Below, in pieces: positions 1 to 8,956 of a stretch of DNA of 64,000 bases (its first letter is position 1; every line of letters begins with the position of its first letter). Location of the stretch: contig JANQKZ010000031.1 of NCBI GenBank assembly GCA_028280845.1, forward strand, positions 1 through 64,000, written 5' to 3'. A program made the translations under genes and the position numbers. Source of the stretch: Opitutales bacterium. GTDB lineage: Bacteria > Verrucomicrobiota > Verrucomicrobiia > Opitutales > JABSRG01. The notes under the pieces are model-generated. The model was not told where the DNA came from, searched no databases, and saw only the letters and a program-made list of their open reading frames with translations.

Positions 1-8
1 CTTAGCCC

Positions 9-293
9 TTAGACCCCCAGGATTGGGGCTGCCTCGACAACGCGAACCAGGCGGAAGCGTTTCATCTTACTGAGGGGGCGGGTTTCCATGATTTCCACCT
101 TGTCACCAACCTTGGCTTCGTTCTTTTCGTCGTGAGCATGCACAACGGTTTTGCGTTTCACCTCTTTGCGGTAGGTGGGGTGGGAAATTTTGTATTCGAA
201 GGCCACCTTGATGGTCTTGTCGCCACTTACCGTGGTGACGACCCCAAGGATGTCTTTTCTCCGATTACGGGCTTCTGCGGGTTTGTCGCTCAT
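9..293 (-). CDS. rpsQ: 30S ribosomal protein S17
   Basis: Primary 16S rRNA-binding protein of the small subunit. The 94-residue product has the S17 OB-fold core, with the family pattern GVVTTVSGDKTIKV near residues 17-30, a HDEKNEAKVGDKVEI stretch and the ETRPLSKMKRFRL motif towards the end. It has a slightly longer acidic/hydrophobic C-terminus (VVEAAPILGV) than E. coli S17. It is the last S10-operon gene fully inside the window, 25 bp downstream of rpmC; rplN would be expected next, beyond the left edge. Family assignment is secure. Confidence 0.97.
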   Translation of the reverse strand: MSDKPAEARNRRKDILGVVTTVSGDKTIKVAFEYKISHPTYRKEVKRKTVVHAHDEKNEAKVGDKVEIMETRPLSKMKRFRLVRVVEAAPILGV

Positions 294-318
294 TCGGTGT
301 AATGCGTTAAATGGGTTC

Positions 319-522
319 TTAGGCTGCCGTTTCGGCCTGCTTCTTTTCGGCCAGGATGGTTTCCAGGCGAGCTACGTCGCGGCGAAGGGTGCGCAACTCA
401 TCTGGGCGCTCGACCTGCCCGGTTTGCTTGCGCATGCGCAACTGGGTCAGCTCGTCGCGTGTGTCGCGGATCTTTTTTTCAATCTCCTGGACGGAAAGTT
501 CTCGGATATCGGCGGATTTCAT
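319..522 (-). CDS. rpmC: 50S ribosomal protein L29
   Basis: Small two-helix protein (67 aa) at the peptide exit tunnel of the large subunit. It shows the L29 signature: N-terminal SADIRELSVQEIEKKIRDTRDEL, a central LRMRKQTGQ and the LRRDVARLETILAEK C-terminal helix. The gene lies 2 bp after rplP and 25 bp before rpsQ in the standard L16-L29-S17 order, so translational coupling with rplP is likely. Confidence 0.97.
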   Translation of the reverse strand: MKSADIRELSVQEIEKKIRDTRDELTQLRMRKQTGQVERPDELRTLRRDVARLETILAEKKQAETAA

Positions 523-524
523 GA

Positions 525-944
525 TTATTGGGCCTCCTCGCGGGATAGGAAACGGCAGTGGAAGGGCAGCTTGGCATCAGCCTTGCGGAAGGCTTCACGG
601 GCGACGGACTCGGGGCACCCGGATACTTCAAAGAGCACGGTGCCAGGCTTAATAACGGCAGCCCAGTATTCTACATTACCCTTACCTTTACCCTGGCGGG
701 TTTCCGCCGGTTTTTTGGTGATGGGCTTGTGAGGGAATACGCGAATCCAGACCTTACCCCGGCGTTTCAAAGTACGGGTGATGGTCACACGAGCGGCTTC
801 GATCTGACGTGCGGTCATGCGGCCACGGGTTAGCGATTGAATTCCATAATCCCCGAAATCCAATTTGTTGTTGCCCTTGGCGTTTCCGCGGATGCGGCCC
901 TTGTGGACTTTGCGATATTTAGTTCTGGAAGGTAAAAGTGGCAT
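525..944 (-). CDS. rplP: 50S ribosomal protein L16
   Basis: Large-subunit protein near the A-site tRNA elbow. The 139-aa product matches the usual length. It begins [20 protein letters not shown] and carries the conserved [29 protein letters not shown] block, the [19 protein letters not shown] region and the C-terminal [13 protein letters not shown] motif. It sits between rpsC and rpmC in canonical order. Start choice is fixed by the conserved N-terminus. Confidence 0.97.
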   Translation of the reverse strand: MPLLPSRTKYRKVHKGRIRGNAKGNNKLDFGDYGIQSLTRGRMTARQIEAARVTITRTLKRRGKVWIRVFPHKPITKKPAETRQGKGKGNVEYWAAVIKPGTVLFEVSGCPESVAREAFRKADAKLPFHCRFLSREEAQ

Positions 945-986
945 GACTCAATTCAGTTGAAAGGGTTTGGGGTCCCCGGAAGGAAA

Positions 987-1616
987 TTAAAACTCGGGAT
1001 CGTCGAGGCAAATCCAACACTTCACACCGATCACACCATAGGTGGTGTGGGCTTCTGAAAAGCCGTAGTCGATGTTTTCGCGAAGGGTGTGCAGCGGCAC
1101 ACGTCCGGCGCGCTGTTGCTCTGTCCGTGCAATATCAGCCCCCCCTAAACGACCGGAAACTTGCAGGCGAATGCCATTGGCACCCATGGACATCGTGGTT
1201 TGCACCGCCTTCTTCATGGCGCGGCGGAAGGAGATCCGGCGCTCCAACTGCAGGGCGACAGACTCGGCCACCAACTGGGCACATAGATCCTGGCGCTTGA
1301 TTTCATGGATGTCTACCAGCACCTCGCGGTCCAGCAGTTTGGACAGATCGGCCTTAATTTTCTCCAGCTCAGACCCCTTCTTTCCGATCACGATACCAGG
1401 ACGGGCGGTGAAGATCTTCACCCGGATCCGATTGCTGGCGCGCTCGATGAAAATCCGGGGCACGGAGGCGTAGCGAAGCTTATCACCCAGATACTTCCGG
1501 ACGCGGTGGTCGTCAGCAATGTACTGGGGGAAGTCCTTCTTGTTGGCATACCAACGCGATTCCCAGTTGCGTTTAACCGAGAGGCGAAAACCGATTGGAT
1601 TGATTTTTTGTCCCAT
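987..1616 (-). CDS. rpsC: 30S ribosomal protein S3
   Basis: Head protein of the small subunit, lining the mRNA entry tunnel. The 209-aa product starts MGQKINPIGFRL. It has the KH type-2 domain around residues 40-110, including the GXXG-type loop in IVIGKKGSELEKIK, followed by the S3 C-terminal domain with MKKAVQTTMSMGANGIRLQVSGRLGGADIAR. It ends shortly after the YGVIGVKCWI motif, shorter than E. coli S3, which carries a further tail. It is 18 bp downstream of rplV. Confidence 0.97.
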   Translation of the reverse strand: MGQKINPIGFRLSVKRNWESRWYANKKDFPQYIADDHRVRKYLGDKLRYASVPRIFIERASNRIRVKIFTARPGIVIGKKGSELEKIKADLSKLLDREVLVDIHEIKRQDLCAQLVAESVALQLERRISFRRAMKKAVQTTMSMGANGIRLQVSGRLGGADIARTEQQRAGRVPLHTLRENIDYGFSEAHTTYGVIGVKCWICLDDPEF

Positions 1617-1634
1617 ATTTAAAAGTGGTCGGAG

Positions 1635-1994
1635 TTATTCTGCTGCTGCGGGGGTGGCAGGCACCTCGTCCGACAGGACGATGCGGATGTGGCTGGTGCG
1701 CTTCTTGAAAGGGTGGGCCATCCCGCGGGCAGCGGGGCGGAAACGACGGAAGGCGGGACCCTCTTCGATTACGGCCTTCTCCACCGTCAATACATCGCTC
1801 GTCACGTTGTTATTGTTTTCAGCGTTGGCGATGGCGCTCTTCAGGGTCTTCGCCAGGAGACGCGCTCCTTTACGGGGAATTACGTTGAGCAACTCGAGGG
1901 CCTGGGCCGCGTTGCGTCCTTGGATCTCGCGGGCTACTTCGCGAACTTTCTTCGGAGAAATCCGGGCGTATTTGGTGTATGCTTGTACTTGCAT
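1635..1994 (-). CDS. rplV: 50S ribosomal protein L22
   Basis: Large-subunit assembly protein whose beta-hairpin reaches the exit-tunnel constriction. The 119-aa product shows YARISPKKVREVAREIQG near the N-terminus, LLAKTLKSAIANAENN in the middle and the tunnel-hairpin region EEGPAFRRFRPAARGMAHPFKKRTSHIRI. It starts 11 bp after the stop of the inserted exported-protein gene rather than directly after rpsS, so its translation may be coupled to that gene. Confidence 0.97.
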   Translation of the reverse strand: MQVQAYTKYARISPKKVREVAREIQGRNAAQALELLNVIPRKGARLLAKTLKSAIANAENNNNVTSDVLTVEKAVIEEGPAFRRFRPAARGMAHPFKKRTSHIRIVLSDEVPATPAAAE

Positions 1995-2005
1995 GGCAAT
2001 ATCGC

Positions 2006-2392
2006 TTATCGGGTAAAATCGGTTACAGGCCGGGTCTTGATCCGTAGGGTGTCACCCGCCTCGAGGGATTGATTTGGTTTCAGGTTAAGGATGAGGGCCG
2101 CGCTGGATTCGGGGCTGACTTCGATGAGGATGACTTCCCCCACCACGCTGCTACTTTGAAAGACTTCACAGACCATACCTGCCCGGAATCCCTGGCTGGC
2201 GCCGCCCTCAATAAAGACGATGTCCAGGCTGGATACCGCTTCGATTGCTTGAACACGACCTGCCTGGACATTGAAAAATGGGCGATTGGTAAATTCCGGG
2301 TTGGCTTTGACCGGACACACACTACCCCATCCTGCCAGCATCATTACGCTGGCAAGTCCAATAAGGGCAAATCTGTTGTGTGCGGGTGCCAT
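2006..2392 (-). CDS. exported beta-rich protein inserted in S10 operon
   Basis: I do not recognise this gene as a known ribosomal-operon member. The 128-aa product has a Sec-type signal peptide of about 30 residues (hydrophobic IGLASVMMLAGWG, cleavage likely after PVKA). It has no lipobox, because the Cys is preceded by GSV. The mature part is about 98 residues of alternating strands with a glycine-spaced pattern (GGASQGFRAGMVCEVFQ, GEVILIEV, LEAGDTLRIKTRP). This resembles the small beta-barrel C-terminal domains of FlgT-like or other envelope proteins, by inference only. The ORF track begins it at 2530 inside rpsS; I choose ATG at 2392 because it lies outside rpsS and directly precedes the signal peptide. 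It has the same strand and tight spacing as its neighbours (34 bp after rpsS, 11 bp before rplV), so it is co-transcribed with ribosomal genes. Confidence 0.8.
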   Translation of the reverse strand: MAPAHNRFALIGLASVMMLAGWGSVCPVKANPEFTNRPFFNVQAGRVQAIEAVSSLDIVFIEGGASQGFRAGMVCEVFQSSSVVGEVILIEVSPESSAALILNLKPNQSLEAGDTLRIKTRPVTDFTR

Positions 2393-2426
2393 GAAATCGT
2401 ATTTCTTAAATACAGATCGGGGTCGG

Positions 2427-2699
2427 TTACTTCTTCTGGGTGTGAGCACTATGCCCCTTAAAGGTGCGGGTCGGGGCGAATTCACCCAGTTTGTGGCCCA
2501 CCATGTTTTCCGTGACATAGACGGGGACAAAGCCCTTGCCGTTGTGCACGTTGAGGTTCAACCCAACGAATTCGGGAGTGATGGTGGAACGACGGGACCA
2601 GGTCTGAATCGGGCGGCGGTCATCTTTTTGCTGGGCGACGGTCACCTTGTTCATCAGGCCGGGGTCAACGAAAAATCCTTTTTTAATAGAACGTGCCAT
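2427..2699 (-). CDS. rpsS: 30S ribosomal protein S19
   Basis: Head protein contacting S13 and the A-site. The 90-aa product has the classic [12 protein letters not shown] start, the [29 protein letters not shown] core and [16 protein letters not shown] at the end. It is 30 bp downstream of rplB. Immediately downstream, in place of rplV, comes a gene for an exported protein. Confidence 0.98.
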   Translation of the reverse strand: MARSIKKGFFVDPGLMNKVTVAQQKDDRRPIQTWSRRSTITPEFVGLNLNVHNGKGFVPVYVTENMVGHKLGEFAPTRTFKGHSAHTQKK

Positions 2700-2729
2700 G
2701 GTGCAGATCTCTTTCGATTATCAAATATG

Positions 2730-3572
2730 TTATTTCTTCATCTTGCGGCCGTTGCGGCGGACAAGGATGTCGCGGTTGGAAGCCTTGGACTTCTGGCGGG
2801 TCGGGAATCCCTTGGAGAGCTGGCCCCAGGGAGACATGGGATGGCCACCACCGGAGGTGCGACCTTCCCCACCACCCATCGGGTGATCGACCGGGTTCAT
2901 CGCTACACCACGAACACGGGGACGACGCCCTTTCCAACGGTTACGGCCGGCTTTGCCCAGCTTTTCCCGATTATGTTGGGTGTTGCCCACTTCACCAATC
3001 GTGGCGCGGCACTTGGAATTGACCATGCGGATTTCTCCGGAAGGCATCTTGATCGTTGCTTTGCCCTTATCTACGGAGACCAACTGAGCAGCATTTCCAG
3101 CAGAGCGGACCATCTGAGCACCGCGCCCAGGGTGAAGCTCGATCGAGTGGATCTTGGTCGCGGGGGGAATAATAGCCAGCGGCATGTTCCAACCAGGATG
3201 GAAGTCGCGGGCCTCATTCACGCTCATCAGGGTATCCCCTGTTTTGACTCCACGGGGAGCAATAATGTAGCGCTTTTCACCATCTCGGTAGAACAACAGG
3301 GCAATGTGGGCGCTGCGGTTGGGATCGTATTCGATCGCCTTGACGGTGGCAGGCACACCAATCTTTTCGCGACGGAAATCAATCTGACGGTAGAGGCGCT
3401 TATGGCCCCCTCCCCGGCGACGGGAAGTGATGCGACCATGTGTATTTCGGCCCTTGGGGTCGTGCTTATTCTTGGTCAGACGGCGTTCCGGGCGCTTCTT
3501 GGAAACCTGAGTCTTATTCAGTTCCAGAAAACGTTGTCCGGGGGTGACAGGTTTGTGCGATGCGATGGGCAT
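2730..3572 (-). CDS. rplB: 50S ribosomal protein L2
   Basis: Universal large-subunit protein needed for subunit association and peptidyl-transferase function. The 280-aa length is typical. It shows the OB-fold N-terminal region (GRNTHGRITSRRRGGGHKRLYRQIDF), the SH3-like central domain, and the C-terminal RGVAMNPVDHPMGGGEGRTSGGGHPMSPWG stretch with the conserved histidine (NPVDHP). It is placed between rplW and rpsS as in most bacteria. Confidence 0.98.
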   Translation of the reverse strand: MPIASHKPVTPGQRFLELNKTQVSKKRPERRLTKNKHDPKGRNTHGRITSRRRGGGHKRLYRQIDFRREKIGVPATVKAIEYDPNRSAHIALLFYRDGEKRYIIAPRGVKTGDTLMSVNEARDFHPGWNMPLAIIPPATKIHSIELHPGRGAQMVRSAGNAAQLVSVDKGKATIKMPSGEIRMVNSKCRATIGEVGNTQHNREKLGKAGRNRWKGRRPRVRGVAMNPVDHPMGGGEGRTSGGGHPMSPWGQLSKGFPTRQKSKASNRDILVRRNGRKMKK

Positions 3573-3596
3573 GGAAAGGTTCTCCAGTTATGCGGG

Positions 3597-3887
3597 TTAG
3601 ACCAGTTCGATGGCTTCACCCTCTTTCAGGGTGACCACTGCTTTCTTAAAGCCGGATTTTTTCCCGAGGTTTCCGCGGCGCATGCGGTCCCGCTTCAGGG
3701 TCGGCTTAGTATTCATGATGTTCACCCGGGCAACTTTTACGCCGAAGGTCTGCTCCACGGCCTGCGCGACCTGGTAGCGATTGGCTTCGGTAGCCACCTC
3801 GAAGGTGTATTGGTTCAGGTTAGCCGCCAGGTCGGAAGCTTTTTCCGTGATGCGGTATTCCTTAAGAATTTTGCTGGCATCAATCAT
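3597..3887 (-). CDS. rplW: 50S ribosomal protein L23
   Basis: Exit-tunnel protein that docks trigger factor and SRP. The 96-aa product has ITEKASDLAANLNQYTFEV, the VAQAVEQTFGVKVARVNIMNTKP core and a basic extended loop ahead of GFKKAVVTLKEGEAIELV. The start codon overlaps the rplD stop by one base (TAATG), indicating termination-reinitiation coupling. Confidence 0.97.
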   Translation of the reverse strand: MIDASKILKEYRITEKASDLAANLNQYTFEVATEANRYQVAQAVEQTFGVKVARVNIMNTKPTLKRDRMRRGNLGKKSGFKKAVVTLKEGEAIELV

Positions 3888-4522
3888 TACTCAGATCCTC
3901 CTTTGCTGCGGGAAATCACGGTGTTGAGGCCGTTTTCCGTTACAATAATCCGATCGAAGCGGACCAGGTCCCAGCTGTTCAGACTGTCGGACGCGGTGAT
4001 GGAAACACGCTCGATATTGCGGGCGGCCAGGGTGGTGTTGTCTTCGAAGTTGTCGTCGACGATGAGCACCTTGCCCTTGGGAGCAATCTTGCCGATCACG
4101 TCATTGATCAGACGGGTTTTCGGCTCGGCCACTTCCCACTTCTCGATGACGTCGATTTCACCTTCGGACGCGCGATCAAAGAGAGCACGCTGCAGAGCGA
4201 GCTGGCGCATCTTTTTATTGATCTTCTGCGTATAGTCGCGGGGTTTCGGACCGAAAGCCACGCCACCACCATAGTGCTGGGGTCCGCGCTTAGTGCCCTG
4301 CCGAGCCATACCAGTTCCTTTTTGACGGAAGGGCTTTTTGCCGGTACCGGCTACTTCTGCTCGGGTCTTGGTGCTGGCATTCCCCTGGCGCTTGTTCGCC
4401 TGGTAGGCCAGAACGACCTGGCGAAGGGCTTCGACACCCTTACTGTCTTCCAATACAGGAAAGTGGTTGAAGTCTTTTTCGGTGCTAGTTGCACCATCCG
4501 GAGTATAAACTTTCAGTTTCAT
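3887..4522 (-). CDS. rplD: 50S ribosomal protein L4
   Basis: Large-subunit protein with a tunnel-lining loop; in E. coli it also represses its own S10 operon. The 211-aa product shows the L4 hallmark loop: AEVAGTGKKPFRQKGTGMARQGTKRGPQ, then GGGVAFGPKPRDYTQKINKKMRQLALQRAL. The C-terminal half carries the Rossmann-like KVLIVDDNFEDNTTLAARNI region. It follows rplC with a 2-bp gap and overlaps rplW by one base. Whether L4 autoregulation exists here is not visible, but a structured leader precedes rplC. Confidence 0.97.
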   Translation of the reverse strand: MKLKVYTPDGATSTEKDFNHFPVLEDSKGVEALRQVVLAYQANKRQGNASTKTRAEVAGTGKKPFRQKGTGMARQGTKRGPQHYGGGVAFGPKPRDYTQKINKKMRQLALQRALFDRASEGEIDVIEKWEVAEPKTRLINDVIGKIAPKGKVLIVDDNFEDNTTLAARNIERVSITASDSLNSWDLVRFDRIIVTENGLNTVISRSKGGSE

Positions 4523-4524
4523 GA

Positions 4525-5175
4525 TCAGGCTGCCGCTCCTTTCTTCTGCTTGATCGCGGGGCGAACGGAAACGAGGCTGCCGTTGTATCCGGCAATGCTA
4601 CCTTTCACGAGGAGAAGGTTCTTCTCCGCGATGATCTTGACCACGCGAAGGCTTTGGGTCGTGCGGCTCTTATCCCCCATATGTCCGGGCATTTTCTTGC
4701 CCTTGAGAACCTCACCGGGCCATTGGCACATCCCGTAAGATCCCCCGCGACGGTGGAACATCGATCCGTGGGAGGCAGGACCCCCGGCAAATCCCCAGCG
4801 TTTCACAACACCTTGGAATCCGCGGCCTTTGGTCGTGGCGATGACATCGACCTTTTCAACACCTTCAAATTTATCCACGGTCAGGACATCGCCTACATGG
4901 TAAGCATCGCCCTCGCCATTGGTGCGGAACTCCTTCAGGTGATTCAACGGCTCAATGCCGGCTTTCTTCAGGTGGCCGACTTCAGGACGGCTCACGCGGT
5001 GTTCCTTGTTGGGCCCGAAACCGATCTGGACGGCATTATAGCCCTCCTGTTCATCGGTCTTGATTTGGGTGACGGGGCATGGCCCCACTTCGATGACGGT
5101 GACAGGCACCAGACGATTGTTTTCGTCATAGACCTGCGTCATCCCTACTTTTTTTCCTAATAATGTAAAACTCAT
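4525..5175 (-). CDS. rplC: 50S ribosomal protein L3
   Basis: Large-subunit assembly initiator. The 216-aa product starts MSFTLLGKKVGMTQVYDE and contains the conserved KGRGFQGVVKRWGFAGGPASHGSMFHRRGGSYG segment, with the Gln of GFQG that PrmB methylates in other bacteria, and the C-terminal VKGSIAGYNGSLV motif. It is the first gene after a 220-bp non-coding gap behind rpsJ, so it may head its own transcription or regulatory unit. Confidence 0.98.
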   Translation of the reverse strand: MSFTLLGKKVGMTQVYDENNRLVPVTVIEVGPCPVTQIKTDEQEGYNAVQIGFGPNKEHRVSRPEVGHLKKAGIEPLNHLKEFRTNGEGDAYHVGDVLTVDKFEGVEKVDVIATTKGRGFQGVVKRWGFAGGPASHGSMFHRRGGSYGMCQWPGEVLKGKKMPGHMGDKSRTTQSLRVVKIIAEKNLLLVKGSIAGYNGSLVSVRPAIKQKKGAAA

Positions 5176-5395
5176 GGTGCTAAGAGGCAGGTGGAAGGGT
5201 CTTCCCGGAGGCTCCAGTTGAAGACCTGCGTTAGTCTTTTGGGTTAGGGATTCGTTCTATATGGAATCTGTAACTTAAAGGGCTTGGGTTAAATCGCGTT
5301 CCCAGGGCTTAATTTCAGAGCTTTCGAAATCAGTTCAGTGGGAATTGGCGGGGAAATGGTGAAAGAGATAAAAAAACGGAAAGTTTGGATCTGGT
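5176..5395 (-). promoter_or_regulatory. rplC leader with hairpin
   Basis: Non-coding gap of 220 bp between rpsJ and rplC, in an operon where other gaps are 0-60 bp. It contains a 7-bp perfect inverted repeat (GGTCTTC at 5198-5204 with GAAGACC at 5220-5226), 22-50 bp upstream of the rplC start. The loop itself holds complementary GGAG/CTCC. A short A run on the plus strand near 5370 is not preceded by a convincing stem, so I see no clear rpsJ terminator. The role (internal promoter or r-protein autoregulatory leader) is inference. Confidence 0.4.
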
Positions 5396-5704
5396 TTAAA
5401 CGTTGATTGTAATTTCTACGCCAGCAGGCAGGTTGAGCTTCTTCAACTCGTCGACGGTGGCCGCAGTGGGTTCCAGGATGTCGATCAGACGCTTGTGGGT
5501 ACGGATTTCGAATTGGTCCATCGACTTCTTGTCAACGTGGGGGGACCGGTTCACGGTGAACTTCTCGATACGGGTGGGCAGTGGAACCGGGCCGGACACG
5601 CGGGCGCCGGAGCGCTTGGCAGTTTCCACAATTTCGGAAGCGGATTGATCGATAATCCGGTAATCAAACCCTTTCAGGCGGATGCGTATGCGTTGCGTAG
5701 ACAT
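5396..5704 (-). CDS. rpsJ: 30S ribosomal protein S10
   Basis: Small-subunit head protein that is also the NusE antitermination factor. The 102-aa product has [46 protein letters not shown] and the conserved [23 protein letters not shown] segment. It is 38 bp downstream of fusA, in the place where tuf often sits, and 220 bp from rplC. It therefore belongs transcriptionally with rpsL-rpsG-fusA. Confidence 0.98.
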   Translation of the reverse strand: MSTQRIRIRLKGFDYRIIDQSASEIVETAKRSGARVSGPVPLPTRIEKFTVNRSPHVDKKSMDQFEIRTHKRLIDILEPTAATVDELKKLNLPAGVEITINV

Positions 5705-5742
5705 TAAGATTCAAAGAACAAGTGGTGGGAGAAGGCGCAAAC

Positions 5743-7890
5743 TTAGCTTCTGGCCGGTTCGCGCGAGGAGGATTCAACAATTTTCGGAAGGAGGCTCTGC
5801 GGAACCTGCTCAAAGTGGGAAGGTGTCATCGCGTAAGATGCACGGCCCTTGGAAAGGGAGCGAACGTCGGTCGCATAACCAAACATCTGCTCGAGGGGAA
5901 CGTGGGCGGTGATGATGGTCATGTTACTTTTGGACTCCATGCCCTGGATCTGGCCGCGGCGGCGATTCAAGTCGCCCATGATATCCCCCTGATATTCATC
6001 CGGAGTCGACACTTCGACCGACATCACTGGCTCCAGCAAAACCGGGCCCGCCTTAGCCATGGCGTCTTTGAAGCCAAAGATACCGGCCATTTTAAAAGCC
6101 ATTTCGGAAGAGTCGACCTCGTGGAAGGACCCGTCGAACAACTCAATCTTGAAGTCGACCACCGGGTAGCCGGCAACGGTGCCATTGTTGGAAGCTTCCA
6201 TCACACCGTCAAAGGTAGGTTTGATGTATTCCTTGGGAATCACCCCGCCAACGATCTTGTTGTCGAGCTCAACACCCTTCCCCTTATCCTGCGGGATAAT
6301 CCGCATCACGCAGTGGCCGTATTGACCACGCCCCCCGGACTGGCGGACAAACTTACCCACCCCTTCAGCCGGTTTGGTGATGGTTTCACGGTAAGCGATT
6401 TGCGGGCGACCGGCTTCGGCTTCGACTTTAAATTCCCGGAAAAGACGGTCGCGAATAATGTCGAGGTGGAGCTCACCCATGCCGGCAATGATAGTCTGGC
6501 CGGTTTCTTCATCGGAACGTACCACAAAAGTCGGGTCCTCCTCAGCCAGGCGCTGGAGCGCGAGGGACATCTTTTCCTGGTCGGCCTTGGTATTCGGCTC
6601 AATCGACATGGAGATCACCGGCTCGGGGAAACTCGGGGGCTCCAGGCGGATATCCAGGTCACGGGTGCAAAGGGTGTCTCCGGTCACGACATCTTTCACC
6701 CCGATCAGGGCACAGATATCTCCAGAATAGGCCACGTCGATGTCTTCGCGGGAGTCAGCCTTCATCACCATCAGGCGGCTGATCCGTTCCGTCTTACGGG
6801 TCCTTGGGTTGTAAAGGGCGGTGCCCTTCTTGAGCGTACCTTGATAAATGCGGAAGAAGACGAGCTTCCCCACATAAGGGTCGGTCATCAGCTTGAAAGC
6901 CAGGCCGGCCACGTCGGCAGCGTCATTAGGCTCGACAACGGTTTCTTTCTCTTCGTCGTCGTAGGCCTTCATTGGGGGCAAGTCAAGCGGTCCGGGCAGG
7001 TAGTCCACCACGGCATCCATCAGCATTTGCACCCCCTTATTCTTAAAGGCAGATCCGGGAATCACTCCGGTGAAGTTCAGGCTCAGGATCGCTTTCCGAA
7101 TGGCGAGTTTCAACTCGTCCTGGGCAATCTCCTCTCCTTCGAGATACTTCATGGCCAGCTCGTCGTCGAAATCACAAACGGCTTCAATCAGGCGTTCGCG
7201 ATATTCTGCGACTTGGTCCACCATGTCGGCAGGAATATCGACCACATTGAACCCGATACCGGATTCGTCCGATTCGTCGTAGATGTAGGCCTCTTCTTTA
7301 ACCAGGTCGATCAATCCCTTGAAATTTTCTTCAGAGCCAATGTTGAGGAACAGGGGATGGGCATTGCCTCCCAGCTTGGTCTTGATGCTCTCCACCGCAC
7401 CCAGGAAGTCGGCGCCCATACGGTCCATCTTATTAATGAAGGCCAGGCGCGGGACGTGATACTTGTCCATCTGGCGCCACACCGTTTCGGACTGGGGCTG
7501 CACCCCTTCTACCGAGGTAAATACGGCAACCGCTCCATCCAGAACCCGGAGGGAACGCTCCACCTCAGCGGTGAAGTCCACGTGGCCGGGGGTATCGATG
7601 ATGTTGATCCGGTGCTCAATGTTGGCGAAGGGACCATCTTTGGTGGTCCAACCGCAGGAAATCGCAGCAGAAGTAATTGTGATTCCACGCTCGCGCTCTT
7701 GCTCCATCCAGTCAGTAACAGCGCTACCTTCGTGGACCTCACCCATCTTGTGCACCACACCAGAGTAGAATAATACCCGCTCAGTCGTCGTAGTTTTACC
7801 AGCGTCAATATGCGCAGCGATACCAATATTCCGTGTATACTCTAACGGAAATTTTCTATCTGCTGAATTTGCTGAGGAAAGGTCGGCCAT
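5743..7890 (-). CDS. fusA: translation elongation factor G
   Basis: GTPase that drives tRNA/mRNA translocation and, with RRF, ribosome recycling. The 715-aa product has G1 [15 protein letters not shown] (about 26-40), the effector region [13 protein letters not shown]3 DTPGHVDF and G4 NKMDR, followed by domains II-V including the domain [15 protein letters not shown] region. Length and domain order match canonical EF-G. It lies between rpsG and rpsJ in the str operon. The only EF-G in the window. Confidence 0.98.
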   Translation of the reverse strand: MADLSSANSADRKFPLEYTRNIGIAAHIDAGKTTTTERVLFYSGVVHKMGEVHEGSAVTDWMEQERERGITITSAAISCGWTTKDGPFANIEHRINIIDTPGHVDFTAEVERSLRVLDGAVAVFTSVEGVQPQSETVWRQMDKYHVPRLAFINKMDRMGADFLGAVESIKTKLGGNAHPLFLNIGSEENFKGLIDLVKEEAYIYDESDESGIGFNVVDIPADMVDQVAEYRERLIEAVCDFDDELAMKYLEGEEIAQDELKLAIRKAILSLNFTGVIPGSAFKNKGVQMLMDAVVDYLPGPLDLPPMKAYDDEEKETVVEPNDAADVAGLAFKLMTDPYVGKLVFFRIYQGTLKKGTALYNPRTRKTERISRLMVMKADSREDIDVAYSGDICALIGVKDVVTGDTLCTRDLDIRLEPPSFPEPVISMSIEPNTKADQEKMSLALQRLAEEDPTFVVRSDEETGQTIIAGMGELHLDIIRDRLFREFKVEAEAGRPQIAYRETITKPAEGVGKFVRQSGGRGQYGHCVMRIIPQDKGKGVELDNKIVGGVIPKEYIKPTFDGVMEASNNGTVAGYPVVDFKIELFDGSFHEVDSSEMAFKMAGIFGFKDAMAKAGPVLLEPVMSVEVSTPDEYQGDIMGDLNRRRGQIQGMESKSNMTIITAHVPLEQMFGYATDVRSLSKGRASYAMTPSHFEQVPQSLLPKIVESSSREPARS

Positions 7891-7941
7891 GCTCTTGTTC
7901 GAAGGGGGGTTTGTCAGTCAGTCGTTGTCAGAAAAAAGCAA

Positions 7942-8415
7942 TTACCAGCGAAGGTGAGCAAATGCACGGTTGGCCTGAGCCATTTTATGGGTGTCTTCCT
8001 TCTTCTTCACCACACCCCCCGTGCCATTATAGGCATCGATGATCTCAGAGGCGAGGGCCTCTCCCATCGGCATACCCTTGCGACCGCGGGCGGAAGTCAC
8101 CATCCAGCGAAGGGCCAGGCTCTGCTGGCGTTCGAAGGAAATTTCCACCGGCACCTGATAGGTCGCCCCACCCACACGGCGGCTTTTGACCTCCAACTTC
8201 GGGCGGGCATTTTCCATCGCACCGAGAAGAATGTCGACCGGATCACCCTTTTCCAGTTTCTCGGAAACCCGCTCACAAGCACCATAAACGATGCGCTGGG
8301 CTACGGATTTCTTCCCACGGTTCATCACCGTGTTGATCAGGGAGGCTACGAGCGGGCTGCCATAACGGGGATCCGGATCGGCGACTCTCTTTTCTGCTCT
8401 ACGTCTACGAGACAT
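7942..8415 (-). CDS. rpsG: 30S ribosomal protein S7
   Basis: Primary binder of the 16S 3' major domain at the E-site. The 157-aa product begins [28 protein letters not shown] and contains VNRGK-like [41 protein letters not shown] and the C-terminal [14 protein letters not shown]. It is 24 bp downstream of rpsL, within the str operon. Confidence 0.98.
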   Translation of the reverse strand: MSRRRRAEKRVADPDPRYGSPLVASLINTVMNRGKKSVAQRIVYGACERVSEKLEKGDPVDILLGAMENARPKLEVKSRRVGGATYQVPVEISFERQQSLALRWMVTSARGRKGMPMGEALASEIIDAYNGTGGVVKKKEDTHKMAQANRAFAHLRW

Positions 8416-8439
8416 CTTATTCTATATATAAATGGTTAT

Positions 8440-8817
8440 TTATTTAGCCTTCGGACGCTTCACCCCGTATTTCGAACGGCTGCGGCGGCGCTTTTCCACA
8501 CCCACGGCATCCAGAGCACCGCGCACAATGTGATAACGCACACCGGGGAGGTCCTTCACACGACCACCGCGGACCAGCACGATGCTGTGCTCCTGGAGGG
8601 TGTGGCCCTCATCAGGGATGTAGGCGATCACTTCGTAACCGGAGGTCAGGCGGACCTTCGCTACTTTCCGAATGGCGGAATTCGGTTTTTTGGGTGTGCG
8701 GGTCATGACCTGGACGCAAACACCCCGCCGAAAAGGACAGCTTTTCAAAGCCGGAGACTTTGATTTTCCTTTGATCAGCTTACGCGGATTTCGAACTAAC
8801 TGGTTAATCGTGGGCAT
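8440..8817 (-). CDS. rpsL: 30S ribosomal protein S12
   Basis: Decoding-centre protein controlling translational accuracy. The 125-aa product starts [13 protein letters not shown] and has the [19 protein letters not shown] motif containing the lysine that in other bacteria mutates to streptomycin resistance; here it is the wild-type Lys. The GEGHNLQEHS equivalent reads [10 protein letters not shown] and is followed by [14 protein letters not shown]. It is the first gene of the minus-strand str/S10 cluster; an AT-rich promoter-like stretch lies about 110 bp upstream. Confidence 0.98.
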   Translation of the reverse strand: MPTINQLVRNPRKLIKGKSKSPALKSCPFRRGVCVQVMTRTPKKPNSAIRKVAKVRLTSGYEVIAYIPDEGHTLQEHSIVLVRGGRVKDLPGVRYHIVRGALDAVGVEKRRRSRSKYGVKRPKAK

Positions 8818-8927
8818 GGTTTCGTTTAAAATATGAACGGATCCACATGCCCCTGGGTAAGCGGCAAGGATCCTTCAAAATGGACTGGCTCTGAGTTTAG
8901 ACAACTGGATTAGAGCGAAAGAGAAGG

Positions 8928-8956
8928 AAAATGAAGCTCCCCCACAGCTCTGGCAA
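8928..8956 (-). promoter_or_regulatory. candidate str-operon promoter
   Basis: On the minus strand a -35-like TTGCCA (8951-8956) is followed after a 17-bp spacer by CATTTT (8928-8933, a weak -10). It is preceded by a dense A/T tract (8957-8990) that could act as an UP element. It lies about 110 bp upstream of rpsL, the first gene of the cluster. This rests on pattern only. Confidence 0.3.

Noticed and set aside
2271-4235. 654-aa plus-strand ORF across the L2/L23/L4 region
   Set aside because: Antisense shadow of rpsS, rplB, rplW and rplD; the minus-strand proteins are universally conserved and the plus frame has no recognisable domain.
5722-7773. 683-aa plus-strand ORF opposite fusA
   Set aside because: Long only because of codon bias of the highly expressed fusA on the other strand; His/Gly-rich composition is typical of antisense frames.
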